Positions 1 to 7,571 are shown, counted from the stretch's first letter. The stretch is DNA of 20,487 bases from Peptoniphilus_A olsenii (GCF_040545475.1 NZ_JBEPMA010000021.1:1-20487); one strand, 5' to 3'. Notes: generated by a model from the sequence alone, not told the origin. Made by a program: numbers and translations.

Positions 1-1547
1 TCTTCACCATCACCAAGGTCAATCCTATAGTGTTCGACAACTTCGCCATCTACATAGTGGTCAAAATAGAATTTGAAATATCCGATATAATCATCAGTCA
101 TTTCTCCAAATTCATTTTCTCCAAGAGTTTGATTATGGTCTTTAACATCAATATCCTTTTGTCTTAGGACATTAATTAAATCTTTAGTTACTATCTGCCC
201 ACTATAATCGGGAACTAATTCGTGGTTTTCATTAAATTCTACAATCCAGTAATCTTTTCTGTTTTCATTGTTGTTGCCATCAAAAAAAGAAGCTTCATCA
301 GCTTCCTTTTCTTGGCTTATTTCGTTTTCTAAGCTTCCACGTATTCCTTGATTGCCATTTTCTTGACTGTTGCCATCAAGTTGTTCATCTGTCCTTGGTA
401 TTCCTCTGGATTCTCTCTCATCATCTTCTCTGTCAATCCTTGTGCTTTCATCATTTTGACTTTCTCTCTCTTGATAAAGTCCACTGCCTGATTCTGGATT
501 TCCTTCAGATGGTTCAAAAGTGTTTTCTCCTCGTACATTTCCTGAAGTTTCTTCCAGTTCTCCATGTCCTCGCTCCCTACTAGGTAAGACAGTCTTAGAA
601 CTGCGTATGTCGGATTCGGAAATCTCTCCATAAATTCCAGATCCTTCTCCATCATATCCAATGTTTTCTCTTCGATCTTCATCGCTATTTCTTCTGTCGC
701 TTCCATCTGTGAAAACTCGTCCATCTCTACTTCTTGACCTATCATCTCGTCTATATAAATCATTTTGACCTCCTCTATCTTCGTTTATATTTTCTATATC
801 TCTATTATAGTCGCCACCGGCCCTTTCTGTCAGCAGCCTAGCACGATCCATTTCCTTAGATTTTTCTATTGTGCTATCTATAATATCTTCACTAACCCTT
901 GATATTACAAGACCTATCTGTTCTAAAGAAATTGTATTAATCCTAGAAAAATTATTTTTTAAATTTTCCATATCCATAGGATACACTGTATTAAACCTAT
1001 TAGCTACTGAATAGGATATTGAGTCTCTCATAAACTTTTCAAAACTCAGTCTATCCTCTATATCTATCCTCAAATCAGCTAGAGCCAAGTTAATATATTC
1101 ATCACCATAAATTCGACTTAAAGAAAATATATTTTCATTAAGTGAATCACTAGCTTCAAATGAGGAAGCATTTATTATTTCTTTTAAAGCATCGTTATGA
1201 TTTTCGTGGTCAAACTGCCATAAGCTAACCTCATTAATATTCCTATCCATTGATGTGGTCTGACTAATATCAAAGATGTATGAAATTCTTTGATTTACAT
1301 CACTTCCAACTAAAATCGGAATACCCTTTTGACCTCTCATAACAACTCTTCCAAAATATTTCTTCCACATATCAAAAGTCGCACAAGCTCTAGCTTCAGG
1401 TTCTTTGTTATATATACTCAATTGACTAGAAAAATCATATTTCTGATTATTGCCTATAACTTTTAAGAGTTTTAAATATTCTTTTTCATCTTGCAAAACT
1501 TCATACTTAATTGCTTCTTGTATATTCTTAAAATCATTTACTTGCAT
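1..1547 (-). CDS. Large ICE helicase/ArdC-like polyvalent protein, N-terminal 515 codons (runs off window)
   Basis: I read this frame codon by codon from ATG 1547 to base 3 and found no stop, so it is the 5' part of a much longer gene that leaves the window. The start has a perfect AGGAGG at 1554-1559, 6 nt upstream. Residues about 39-95 (FSSQLSIYNKEPEARAC, then W61 and GRVVMRGQKGIPIL) match the N-terminal ArdC-like ssDNA-binding region of the large SNF2/DEAD helicase proteins of ICEs. Residues about 256-406 are a low-complexity linker rich in D, R, E, G, S and N. From about 432 (YWIVEFNENHELVPDYSG, later DDYIGYFKFYFDHYVDGEVV) comes the polyvalent-protein-associated domain that precedes the helicase motors. 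The motors themselves lie outside the window. Family proteins are thought to help process or protect transferred DNA. The linker carries a second, out-of-frame gene (763-329). An intrinsic terminator lies just upstream at 1572-1610. Confidence 0.85.
   Translation of the reverse strand, partial: MQVNDFKNIQEAIKYEVLQDEKEYLKLLKVIGNNQKYDFSSQLSIYNKEPEARACATFDMWKKYFGRVVMRGQKGIPILVGSDVNQRISYIFDISQTTSMDRNINEVSLWQFDHENHNDALKEIINASSFEASDSLNENIFSLSRIYGDEYINLALADLRIDIEDRLSFEKFMRDSISYSVANRFNTVYPMDMENLKNNFSRINTISLEQIGLVISRVSEDIIDSTIEKSKEMDRARLLTERAGGDYNRDIENINEDRGGQNDLYRRDDRSRSRDGRVFTDGSDRRNSDEDRRENIGYDGEGSGIYGEISESDIRSSKTVLPSRERGHGELEETSGNVRGENTFEPSEGNPESGSGLYQERESQNDESTRIDREDDERESRGIPRTDEQLDGNSQENGNQGIRGSLENEISQEKEADEASFFDGNNNENRKDYWIVEFNENHELVPDYSGQIVTKDLINVLRQKDIDVKDHNQTLGENEFGEMTDDYIGYFKFYFDHYVDGEVVEHYRIDLGDGE
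329..763 (-). CDS. TnpV-like transposon-encoded protein, nested out of frame in the helicase gene
   Basis: This 144-residue frame lies wholly within the helicase coding sequence, on the same strand but in another frame. Its ATG (761-763) has a perfect AGGAGG at 769-774 with 5 nt spacing. The protein looks real: its composition is balanced and predicted helical, with no low-complexity stretch. Its C-terminal half resembles the TnpV family (first named in Tn4451) as I remember it, with HLKEIQNQA at 85-93, GLTEKM at 109-114, QMNN at 125-128 and a terminal helix KKMAIKEYV. In the same DNA the helicase frame reads as a D/R/E/S/G-rich linker, as expected if the TnpV frame is the more constrained one. 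G+C is 28 of 60 in 541-600 against 13 of 60 in 901-960 of the same helicase gene. TnpV function is unknown. The alternative is a chance open frame, which the ribosome site and family likeness argue against. Confidence 0.65.
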   Translation of the reverse strand: MIYIDEMIGQEVEMDEFSQMEATEEIAMKIEEKTLDMMEKDLEFMERFPNPTYAVLRLSYLVGSEDMENWKKLQEMYEEKTLLNHLKEIQNQAVDFIKREKVKMMKAQGLTEKMMRENPEEYQGQMNNLMATVKKMAIKEYVEA

Positions 1548-1571
1548 TTTCTACCTCCTTTTTAGAGTAAT

Positions 1572-1610
1572 AAAAAAGACGATAGATTTTTGTTTATCTA
1601 CCGACTTTTT
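1572..1610 (-). terminator. Intrinsic terminator after the SIR2 gene and before the helicase ribosome site
   Basis: On the minus strand the arms are 1596-1610 and 1573-1587, a 15-bp stem with one T-T mismatch and one G-T pair. The loop is 8 nt, and the T-run forms the end of the descending arm. It lies 20 nt after the SIR2 stop and only about 12 nt before the helicase Shine-Dalgarno site, so no promoter fits between it and the helicase. A T-run also follows on the plus strand, so it may work in both directions. Confidence 0.75.
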
Positions 1611-1630
1611 ATTGTATATTATTACTTGTG

Positions 1631-3133
1631 TTATTTATCATATTTTTTTAGATCATACGCACACAATTGCCTTCTATATTCTGTTTTTGTCTTATCTTCT
1701 TCACTCAACGACTTAAAATAATTTTCTGCATCTTCCAAAGTTACATTACCTTTTAAAATTTGATAAGCTATTAAATTAGGTTTTAAACTGATTCCTATCG
1801 TCTCACTCTTTAAAATTTCTCTAATTGTATTCGGAGTTTCCTTTAAATTTTTCTTTTCCATCATTGTTTTTTCTAAAACTCTCATCTTTTCTCTTTGTTT
1901 TTCTTTAAGATCTTCTGTGCGTTTAATGTTTTTATTTATTTTTGAAAAACCAAAAATAGGAAAAAATTGTTGAGATTGAATTGTTAGTTTATCTATAACT
2001 TCAAGCAACTGAAAGTTTTCTTCTTCAATTATTTTAAAATAATTTTTCATAATCTCGCTTGTATTTTGAAATGAATATTTTATTGTATTAACAGATCCCA
2101 CAGCTATAACTTTTTCTGAATTTTTTAAAGAGTCTAAATCATCAGTTATACTAACTTTTATATCTCCACCTGATTTTATATCTCTAAAAACATTTTGAAC
2201 TTTCCTTATATCCATTGCAGATACTGGCAATTGTAAGTTTGCTAAGGTTTTATATATTAAAGTAAAATTATCAGTCTTTATTTTATTTATCTTTATTGTT
2301 GGAATTCCTTGGATATCTATATCATGATCTACTACTTGAGTATTATCAGAATCTTTCTCATGTTCTACTAATAAAAAATTCCTTCTGACTTTTTCCGCTT
2401 CATCTGAATTTGGATCAACATAAGTAAAAATGGTTTTTAATATACTCTTGATATTATTGTCACTTATACTATAACCCATAAATATTATTGGATTATGCAT
2501 AAATAAAGATAGAAGTTGAGCTCTTATTAATTCATATTTTTCGTTAAATTTATTATAGTCTTGATTGGTAATTATTATTTTATCAGGTTGAGTAACACAT
2601 CCATGAATTTTATATATAGATCCATATGGGTCACTTAATAAAATATCATTACCTATTAATGGTTTAAATCCAAATATATCTTCGAGCATAACGTCATAAT
2701 TTGTAGTTATAATAGAGCTGATATTCTTTCTTGATTTTTTAAATTCATTTAATTCATCAATGTTTTTATAATCAAGTTCATTAAGGATCTTAGATATATA
2801 AATTTTAAATCTACTTATGTTTCTACCTTTATCCATCAATTCATAAAATTCATCATTTATATATTTAAATTTCCCATTTCTATCATTCATCACATCCTCA
2901 TCGAATCTTTTTTGTAAATCCGATGCTATTAAGTCATATTTATATCCATATTCATCATGATACTTTGATTTTATATCATAAAAAAATTCATCGCTGTTAG
3001 TTAAATCAAAAGAAATTCTTTTTAATAAGGCATCCCAGCTAAATGAATTTTCTAAATACCTTAAACTCATGCCAGTACCAATAAAAAGAACTGGATGATT
3101 TTTAAATTTTGAAATAAATTTTCTAATATCCAT
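1631..3133 (-). CDS. SIR2-like domain protein, predicted NADase-type defence cargo
   Basis: The 500-residue protein has an N-terminal SIR2-like fold: FIGTGMS (17-23, the GAGxS-type NAD-binding loop), ITTNYD with Asn145, KIHG with His177 and FMGYSISD (218-225). In bacterial SIR2 defence effectors (Thoeris ThsA, DSR1/DSR2, SIR2-APAZ) the equivalent Asn and His are needed for NAD+ hydrolysis, which stops growth of phage-infected cells. That role is inferred here from family. Residues about 300-500 form a C-terminal region I do not recognise (VITDDLDSL-like stretch, then a Lys/Glu-rich helical segment at about 400-440) that could be a sensor. The start is ATG 3131-3133 with AAAGGAC upstream. It has its own extended -10 promoter and a terminator, and it sits between two backbone genes. 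No HerA, Argonaute or TIR partner is adjacent, so it would act alone. Confidence 0.8.
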   Translation of the reverse strand: MDIRKFISKFKNHPVLFIGTGMSLRYLENSFSWDALLKRISFDLTNSDEFFYDIKSKYHDEYGYKYDLIASDLQKRFDEDVMNDRNGKFKYINDEFYELMDKGRNISRFKIYISKILNELDYKNIDELNEFKKSRKNISSIITTNYDVMLEDIFGFKPLIGNDILLSDPYGSIYKIHGCVTQPDKIIITNQDYNKFNEKYELIRAQLLSLFMHNPIIFMGYSISDNNIKSILKTIFTYVDPNSDEAEKVRRNFLLVEHEKDSDNTQVVDHDIDIQGIPTIKINKIKTDNFTLIYKTLANLQLPVSAMDIRKVQNVFRDIKSGGDIKVSITDDLDSLKNSEKVIAVGSVNTIKYSFQNTSEIMKNYFKIIEEENFQLLEVIDKLTIQSQQFFPIFGFSKINKNIKRTEDLKEKQREKMRVLEKTMMEKKNLKETPNTIREILKSETIGISLKPNLIAYQILKGNVTLEDAENYFKSLSEEDKTKTEYRRQLCAYDLKKYDK

Positions 3134-3155
3134 CGTTATGTCCTTTCTATTATTT

Positions 3156-3164
3156 ATTATATCA
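3156..3164 (-). promoter_or_regulatory. Extended -10 promoter of the SIR2 gene
   Basis: On the minus strand the 56-nt gap between the methyltransferase stop and the SIR2 ATG contains TGATATAAT, an exact extended -10 (TGnTATAAT). It lies 22 nt before the ATG. The -35 position, TGTAAT with 17 nt spacing, is weak. This suggests the SIR2 gene can be transcribed independently of topB-dcm. Confidence 0.55.
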
Positions 3165-3189
3165 TCTTTAGTATATTAATTACACTAAC

Positions 3190-4128
3190 CTACATTAACA
3201 CTTTAGTAATTGCCATTAAAACATCAACCACAATAGAATTGCCGGCCTGCTTATATAGCTTGCTTGAAGTACAATTTTTTCTTCTTGGATGTACTTTCTC
3301 TAATTTGTCTATATCACTATCATCAAAACCCATTAGTCTTAGACATTCTCTTTCTGTTAAATACCTATACTGACCATTTCCAATATCTATTATTCCAGAA
3401 TTAGGTACTCTCATCTGTTTTGTAGAAATAGTATAAGAAAAATCTTTAATCACTTTTAGTCGCCCTCTAAAACTATTATCTATACCTTTATTTAAAAATT
3501 TCAGCATATAAGGTTGGGTCATTGTATAAAGTTCACTTACATCCTTTTCTAAAAATTCACTTAGTGGTCTTGTTTCTTTCCTCTCCAATTTATTAAAAGA
3601 AAAGCTATTTGCTCCAAGACATGAAACAACAAATATCCTTTCTCTTTTTTGAGGTATCCCAAAGTCCATTGCATTTAAAATTTCATACTTACTCTCATAT
3701 CCAAGGTTCTCTAGCTCCTTTAGATAAATAAAAAAGGAGTCCCTCATATTTCTATCAAGGACTCCCTTTACATTTTCCCAAATTATCCATTTAGGTTTTT
3801 CTTTCATTTCTTTTATTATTCTAATTGTTTCAAATAGTAAGCTTGATCTAGTTCCAGAATTCTTTGCTCCTCCTTGCTTTTTCCCTATTCTTGAAAAGTC
3901 TTGGCAAGGACTTCCATGCATAATTAAGTCTATCTTTTCATTAGGAGCTTTATATCCTACTACTGATTTTGGCTTATAGTCTTCTCCATAAAGTGCATTG
4001 TATGATTTAACACAAGCCTTATCTATTTCTACATAATCAACAACTTCATAAGGTATTTTCAAATTAATAAAAGCCTTTCTAATAGCACCTATGCCACCGA
4101 AAAGCTCTAATATTTTTACCTTATTCAT
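3190..4128 (-). CDS. DNA (cytosine-5-)-methyltransferase
   Basis: This is a complete 312-residue C5-cytosine methyltransferase that transfers a methyl group from S-adenosylmethionine to cytosine in DNA. The ordered family motifs are present: LELFGGIGA (7-15, motif I, AdoMet binding), GSPCQDFS with the catalytic Cys75 (motif IV), WENVKG with ENV at 118-120 (motif VI), QKRERIF from 160 (motif VIII), RYLTERECLRLMGF (motif IX) and QAGNSIVV (294-301, motif X). The target-recognition region between VIII and IX is short. Its ATG overlaps the topB stop by 8 nt (ATGAATAA), so it is translationally coupled to topB. No restriction endonuclease is adjacent. Methyltransferases at this place in CTn-type elements are usually solitary and are thought to protect the incoming element from host restriction. 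Its target site cannot be read from the sequence. Confidence 0.93.
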   Translation of the reverse strand: MNKVKILELFGGIGAIRKAFINLKIPYEVVDYVEIDKACVKSYNALYGEDYKPKSVVGYKAPNEKIDLIMHGSPCQDFSRIGKKQGGAKNSGTRSSLLFETIRIIKEMKEKPKWIIWENVKGVLDRNMRDSFFIYLKELENLGYESKYEILNAMDFGIPQKRERIFVVSCLGANSFSFNKLERKETRPLSEFLEKDVSELYTMTQPYMLKFLNKGIDNSFRGRLKVIKDFSYTISTKQMRVPNSGIIDIGNGQYRYLTERECLRLMGFDDSDIDKLEKVHPRRKNCTSSKLYKQAGNSIVVDVLMAITKVLM

Positions 4129-5842
4129 TTAGATTATTCTTGTACCTATCTACAAGCTCCCTTATACTATCTTCTATTTCTCTTAAAAAGTCTTCTTTAT
4201 CTACTTTTCCAGAGCTAATCTTTGCAAGTTTCATTTCCCATTCAGATGTCGTTTCTGCAGACTTAAACTTATCTTCTACAATTGATACAAGTCTATTGCC
4301 TTTTTCTGTTACAAGTAGATTTTTCTTATCTCTTCTTATGAGATCCTTATGGATAAGATTTTCGATAATTCCTGCTCTTGTAGCTGGTGTTCCTAAGCCT
4401 TTTCTTTCCACTTCTATTTCTTTATCCAGGGATTCTACTCCTGCACTCTCCATAGCCTTTAAAAGTGTATTTTCATTATAATGACTTGGAGCTTTGGTAA
4501 ATTTCTCCGATATATTTTTAGAAGTTAGCTTAATTTTATCTCCAGTCTTTACATCTGGTAATTCATTTTCTTGTCTTTCCTTTCCATAAGGCTTTAGATA
4601 CTTGGTATAACCTTCATCGATTATAGTCTTTCCACTTGCATTGAAGTTAAATTTATCATATTCATATCTGATTTTTCTACTAGATTCCTTTAAGTTATCC
4701 GAACATGAAGCAAGTAATTTATTCTTAACTAAATTATAGATTTTGCTTTCTTTATCAGATAAATCTCTAGCTTTTCCAATACGAGATATAGTAGGAATAA
4801 TTGCATAGTGGTCTGTAACCTTAGATGAATCAAAAATAGACTTAAAATTTGATTCATTAACCTTAAAATCTTCTTCAAGTCCTTCTAATAATTCTTTCAT
4901 AGTATTAACCATATCATCGGTTAAGTACCTACTATCTGTTCTTGGATATGTGATTAGCTTTTTTTCATACAAAGCTTGTGCTAGATTTAAAGTATCATTT
5001 GCTGAATACCCAAAATATTTATTTGCTTCTCTTTGTAAGGTAGTGAGATCATAAGGTTTATCTGGTTTTGTGCTTACTTCTTTGTCTTCTACCTCTGTAA
5101 TAACTATTTCATCTTCTAGCAGATTTAATAGTTGTTCTGCAACTTCAATTTTATCAATTCTATCTGATACTAGCTTCAATCCTTTATAAGATAGGTCAAC
5201 TGTGTAATATTTTTGCTTCTTAAATAGGTTTATTTCACTATCCCTCTTAGCTATTAAATATAGAGTTGGTGTTTGTACTCTACCAACTGAATATGTTTCC
5301 TTGTAAATGCAAGAATAAAGCCTACTTAAATTCATTCCTACAAGCCAATCTGCAATAGCTCTTGCACTTGCTGATCTATATAGGTCTTCAAAGTTTTCTC
5401 CGTCTTTAAGATTTCTAAAGCCATCTTCAATAGCCTTGTTTTCCATTGAAGATATCCAAAGCCTTTGAATCTTCTTCTTACATTTAGCTTGATTATATAC
5501 AAGCCTAAAAATAAGCTCTCCCTCTCTACCAGCATCACAAGCATTTATAACTGTATCGATGTTCTTATTGTTTAAAAGTTTCTTTAAAACCCCATATTGT
5601 TTCTTAGTGTTTTTAGATACTTCATAAATATATTCTTCTGGAATTATAGGAAGAGTTTCTATTGTCCACTTCTTCCATTTTTCGTCTATCTTATCTGGAC
5701 TTGCCATTTGAATTAAATGACCTACACACCAAGAAACAATGTATCCATTCCCCTCATAATATCCGTTTTTTCTTGTTCTTGCTCCAATTACTTTTGCAAT
5801 TGTAACTGCTACACTTGGCTTTTCTGCTATTACTAATTTCAT
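4121..5842 (-). CDS. topB: DNA topoisomerase III (type IA), ICE-encoded
   Basis: This type IA topoisomerase has 573 residues from the chosen start. The Toprim segment begins KLVIAEKPSVA (Glu7) and includes DAGREGELIF (acidic residues Asp103, Glu107 and Glu109). The active-site motif is ITYPRTDSRYL with catalytic Tyr299. The protein would pass single strands through a transient break, and in ICEs it is thought to help resolve or relax transferring DNA. I start it at ATG 5840-5842, because GGAGG with 5 nt spacing precedes it. The in-frame ATG four codons earlier (5854) overlaps that ribosome site. Lacking a long C-terminal zinc region, it is shorter than chromosomal E. coli-type TopB, as is usual in CTn elements. 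It is coupled to the methyltransferase by an 8-nt overlap, and a strong terminator hairpin lies right before its ribosome site. Confidence 0.95.
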   Translation of the reverse strand: MKLVIAEKPSVAVTIAKVIGARTRKNGYYEGNGYIVSWCVGHLIQMASPDKIDEKWKKWTIETLPIIPEEYIYEVSKNTKKQYGVLKKLLNNKNIDTVINACDAGREGELIFRLVYNQAKCKKKIQRLWISSMENKAIEDGFRNLKDGENFEDLYRSASARAIADWLVGMNLSRLYSCIYKETYSVGRVQTPTLYLIAKRDSEINLFKKQKYYTVDLSYKGLKLVSDRIDKIEVAEQLLNLLEDEIVITEVEDKEVSTKPDKPYDLTTLQREANKYFGYSANDTLNLAQALYEKKLITYPRTDSRYLTDDMVNTMKELLEGLEEDFKVNESNFKSIFDSSKVTDHYAIIPTISRIGKARDLSDKESKIYNLVKNKLLASCSDNLKESSRKIRYEYDKFNFNASGKTIIDEGYTKYLKPYGKERQENELPDVKTGDKIKLTSKNISEKFTKAPSHYNENTLLKAMESAGVESLDKEIEVERKGLGTPATRAGIIENLIHKDLIRRDKKNLLVTEKGNRLVSIVEDKFKSAETTSEWEMKLAKISSGKVDKEDFLREIEDSIRELVDRYKNNLNE

Positions 5843-5858
5843 TAATACCTCCATAAAT

Positions 5859-5890
5859 AAAAAAAAGAGCGAAAGATTTCTCTCTCGCTC
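5859..5890 (-). terminator. Intrinsic terminator after abiEii, immediately before the topB ribosome site
   Basis: On the minus strand GAGCGAGAG (5882-5890) pairs with CTTTCGCTC (5867-5875) over 9 bp with one G-T pair and a 6-nt loop. Eight T follow (5859-5866). The topB Shine-Dalgarno site starts about 10 nt later, so transcripts of topB must pass this hairpin. Confidence 0.85.
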
Positions 5891-5900
5891 AAAGTATTTC

Positions 5901-5926
5901 TCCCGAAGATTATATTATTTTCGGGA
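5901..5926 (-). other. Second hairpin between abiEii and topB
   Basis: TCCCGAA (5901-5907) and TTCGGGA (5920-5926) form a 7-bp inverted repeat with a 12-nt AT-rich loop directly after the abiEii stop. It has no T-run after it. It may be an mRNA-end stabiliser or part of an alternative fold with the adjacent terminator. A TATAAT (5909-5914) lies in its loop without a good -35. Confidence 0.5.
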
Positions 5927-5931
5927 AAATT

Positions 5932-6915
5932 CTACTTATTAATTTCTTTTTCTAGTTCTTTAAGAACTTTTATAATCTCTTCAAAGTTTGGATAGTCTCC
6001 ATATATCATTTCTGACATAGCCTTATAATCTTTCTCTATTTCAGAAAATCGGTACTCTCTTGGGACTAATCTTAATCTTCCATTTAGTGCTTCTTCATAC
6101 CTTGCCCACTTTCTAGGGTAGAATTTCATTTTAAATTCAGTCACTTTTTTTAATAAATCCTTATCCTCTAAGGCTTTGTTTTTATAATCTGAATTTGCTA
6201 TTTTATATAAGTCATAAAAGTGTCTTGCATACCTATGTGGCATAGGAGAAGATTCTGGTCTATTCGCTTCATGATGAAGTATAGTTGCCTTTTCCCAAAA
6301 AGTTCTCTCTGCTGATACTGTTCTTATATTAGTTTTTTCTTTAAATACGTTTGGATAGGCTTCTCCAATTATTGGTAATATTTCAACATCAATTGCAGGT
6401 GTCCATGCTGCAAGGCTTCCTATTTCAAGTCTTATATTTTGTGTCAAATAATTAGATTCAAAAATTTTAGGATATTTACAAAGAATTGTTTGTGGATCTA
6501 TTGTATCTATAGAAAATTCAAAATCAAAATCCTTTAAATCTTCTTCTAAAACTTTTAAAAATTCATCTCTTAAAAAAAGTTCTGTCTTTTCATTAACTGT
6601 TTTGTTGAATTTATCTTGCTTGGTATTTGACCTTTCAATCCATGGTTCTTTTTCTTCATAGCCTAATAATCGCCAATCTAAGATTAGATCTATATCTTCA
6701 GAAAATCTTTCAATGAGTCCAAAACATTTTGAAAGTGATGTGCCACCTTTAAAGGTTAAATATTCTTTCCATTTATTTTCATTAAATAGATAGTCTAAGA
6801 TAAAAGTAACCCAATAGTCTTTTTCAATAACTGCCTCAGATATATTCTCCTTTCTGGCTGTATTTACTATTAAAATTCTTAAGTCTTCTTTGTTTTCTAT
6901 ATAAAACTTATTCAT
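5932..6915 (-). CDS. AbiEii/AbiGii-family nucleotidyltransferase toxin
   Basis: This 327-residue protein belongs to the AbiEii/AbiGii toxin family, whose members are nucleotidyltransferase-fold toxins of type IV toxin-antitoxin systems. Visible motifs are EKDYWVT (31-37), FKGGTSLSK (GG-S signature, 56-63), FSEDIDLIL (catalytic-type Asp74 and Asp76) and the later RTFWEKATILHHEA segment, which is conserved in the family. Studied AbiEii-like toxins transfer nucleotides, with tRNA or GTP as reported substrates, and cause reversible growth arrest or abortive phage infection. The substrate here is unknown. Its ATG overlaps the antitoxin stop by 8 nt (ATGAATAA), the coupled antitoxin-then-toxin order typical of abiE. 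Length and motifs look intact. Confidence 0.92.
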   Translation of the reverse strand: MNKFYIENKEDLRILIVNTARKENISEAVIEKDYWVTFILDYLFNENKWKEYLTFKGGTSLSKCFGLIERFSEDIDLILDWRLLGYEEKEPWIERSNTKQDKFNKTVNEKTELFLRDEFLKVLEEDLKDFDFEFSIDTIDPQTILCKYPKIFESNYLTQNIRLEIGSLAAWTPAIDVEILPIIGEAYPNVFKEKTNIRTVSAERTFWEKATILHHEANRPESSPMPHRYARHFYDLYKIANSDYKNKALEDKDLLKKVTEFKMKFYPRKWARYEEALNGRLRLVPREYRFSEIEKDYKAMSEMIYGDYPNFEEIIKVLKELEKEINK

Positions 6916-7519
6916 TTTTGCCCTCAGAAATTTCTCTTATTACTTCATATATCCATGATGGAACTGATTTTGACTCGTTCATTAAGTCTATTCTTTCTTT
7001 TTCACTTAAATTTTTTCTTATCTTTTGTATAACTTCGTTAGTTATATTTTCTTTTCCCAAAGACTTGATTGCCTGAATTACAGTCGCTGTCTTTAAGGAC
7101 ATATTAGCAATCTCTCCTGGATTTACTTTTTTAAATTCTAAAATGGTATCCCCTATTTTATATTTTTTGTATCTTCCACTAGATATATATTTATAGTGAG
7201 TTGGAACTTGTGTTGAAAGTCCTAATAAGTTTAAGGCTGTGCTATTATATGGTGCAATATTCCAATTGTATTTTCTTGCTATGGCAAGTGCTAACTCGTG
7301 AATTGATACTGCTTCGTACTCTCCAATTAATTCGCTATATCTTGGATTGTAATAAAAGCCATCGATGACACGCTTGATTTTATCTTCATCTGCTAATCTT
7401 TTTAATATTTGTCTAACTGTAGCATTAGATGCAATATCTAAAAAGTCATTTGCAAAAAATACTTTATGTGAATCAAAACTATTTATTTTATCTGATATTA
7501 TTTCCATATATGAACTCAT
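6908..7519 (-). CDS. AbiEi-type antitoxin / autorepressor (DUF6088-like)
   Basis: This 203-residue protein sits first in the abiE pair. An N-terminal winged-helix region (VFFANDFLDIASNATVRQIL, then IKRVIDGFYYNP, about residues 20-60) is typical of AbiEi/DUF6088 antitoxins. The C-terminal part (NSTALNLLGLSTQVP, later a basic helical tail) is the region that neutralises the toxin in this family. Characterised AbiEi proteins bind inverted repeats in their own promoter and repress the operon. A 9-bp inverted repeat overlaps the promoter here, which fits that behaviour. The start at ATG 7517-7519 has AAGGAG about 8 nt upstream. The last codons overlap the toxin start. Confidence 0.88.
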   Translation of the reverse strand: MSSYMEIISDKINSFDSHKVFFANDFLDIASNATVRQILKRLADEDKIKRVIDGFYYNPRYSELIGEYEAVSIHELALAIARKYNWNIAPYNSTALNLLGLSTQVPTHYKYISSGRYKKYKIGDTILEFKKVNPGEIANMSLKTATVIQAIKSLGKENITNEVIQKIRKNLSEKERIDLMNESKSVPSWIYEVIREISEGKNE

Positions 7520-7530
7520 TACAATTCTCC

Positions 7531-7571
7531 TTTGTCACGGATATTGTATCATATTCGTGACAAAAGTTCAA
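7531..7571 (-). promoter_or_regulatory. abiE promoter with overlapping palindromic operator
   Basis: On the minus strand TTGAAC (7566-7571) and TACAAT (7543-7548) are spaced exactly 17 nt, a good sigma-A type promoter. A perfect 9-bp inverted repeat, TTTGTCACG (7531-7539) and CGTGACAAA (7556-7564), has 16 nt between the arms. It brackets the -10 and lies just upstream of the abiEi ribosome site. AbiEi proteins are known to repress through inverted repeats at this position. Confidence 0.8.

Noticed and set aside
5338..5544. Minus-strand 68-codon frame inside topB
   Set aside because: It lies out of frame within an intact conserved enzyme domain, shows no family likeness and has no Shine-Dalgarno site, unlike the nested frame at 329-763.
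5843..5854. Upstream ATG as start of topB
   Set aside because: The ATG at 5852-5854 is in frame but overlaps the GGAGG that serves the ATG at 5840-5842, and type IA topoisomerases begin directly with the KLVIAEKPS strand.
5909..5914. TATAAT in the hairpin loop upstream of topB as a topB promoter
   Set aside because: The -35 position (AAGTAG at 17 nt) is poor and there is no extended -10. Any RNA from it would still meet the terminator at 5859-5890.
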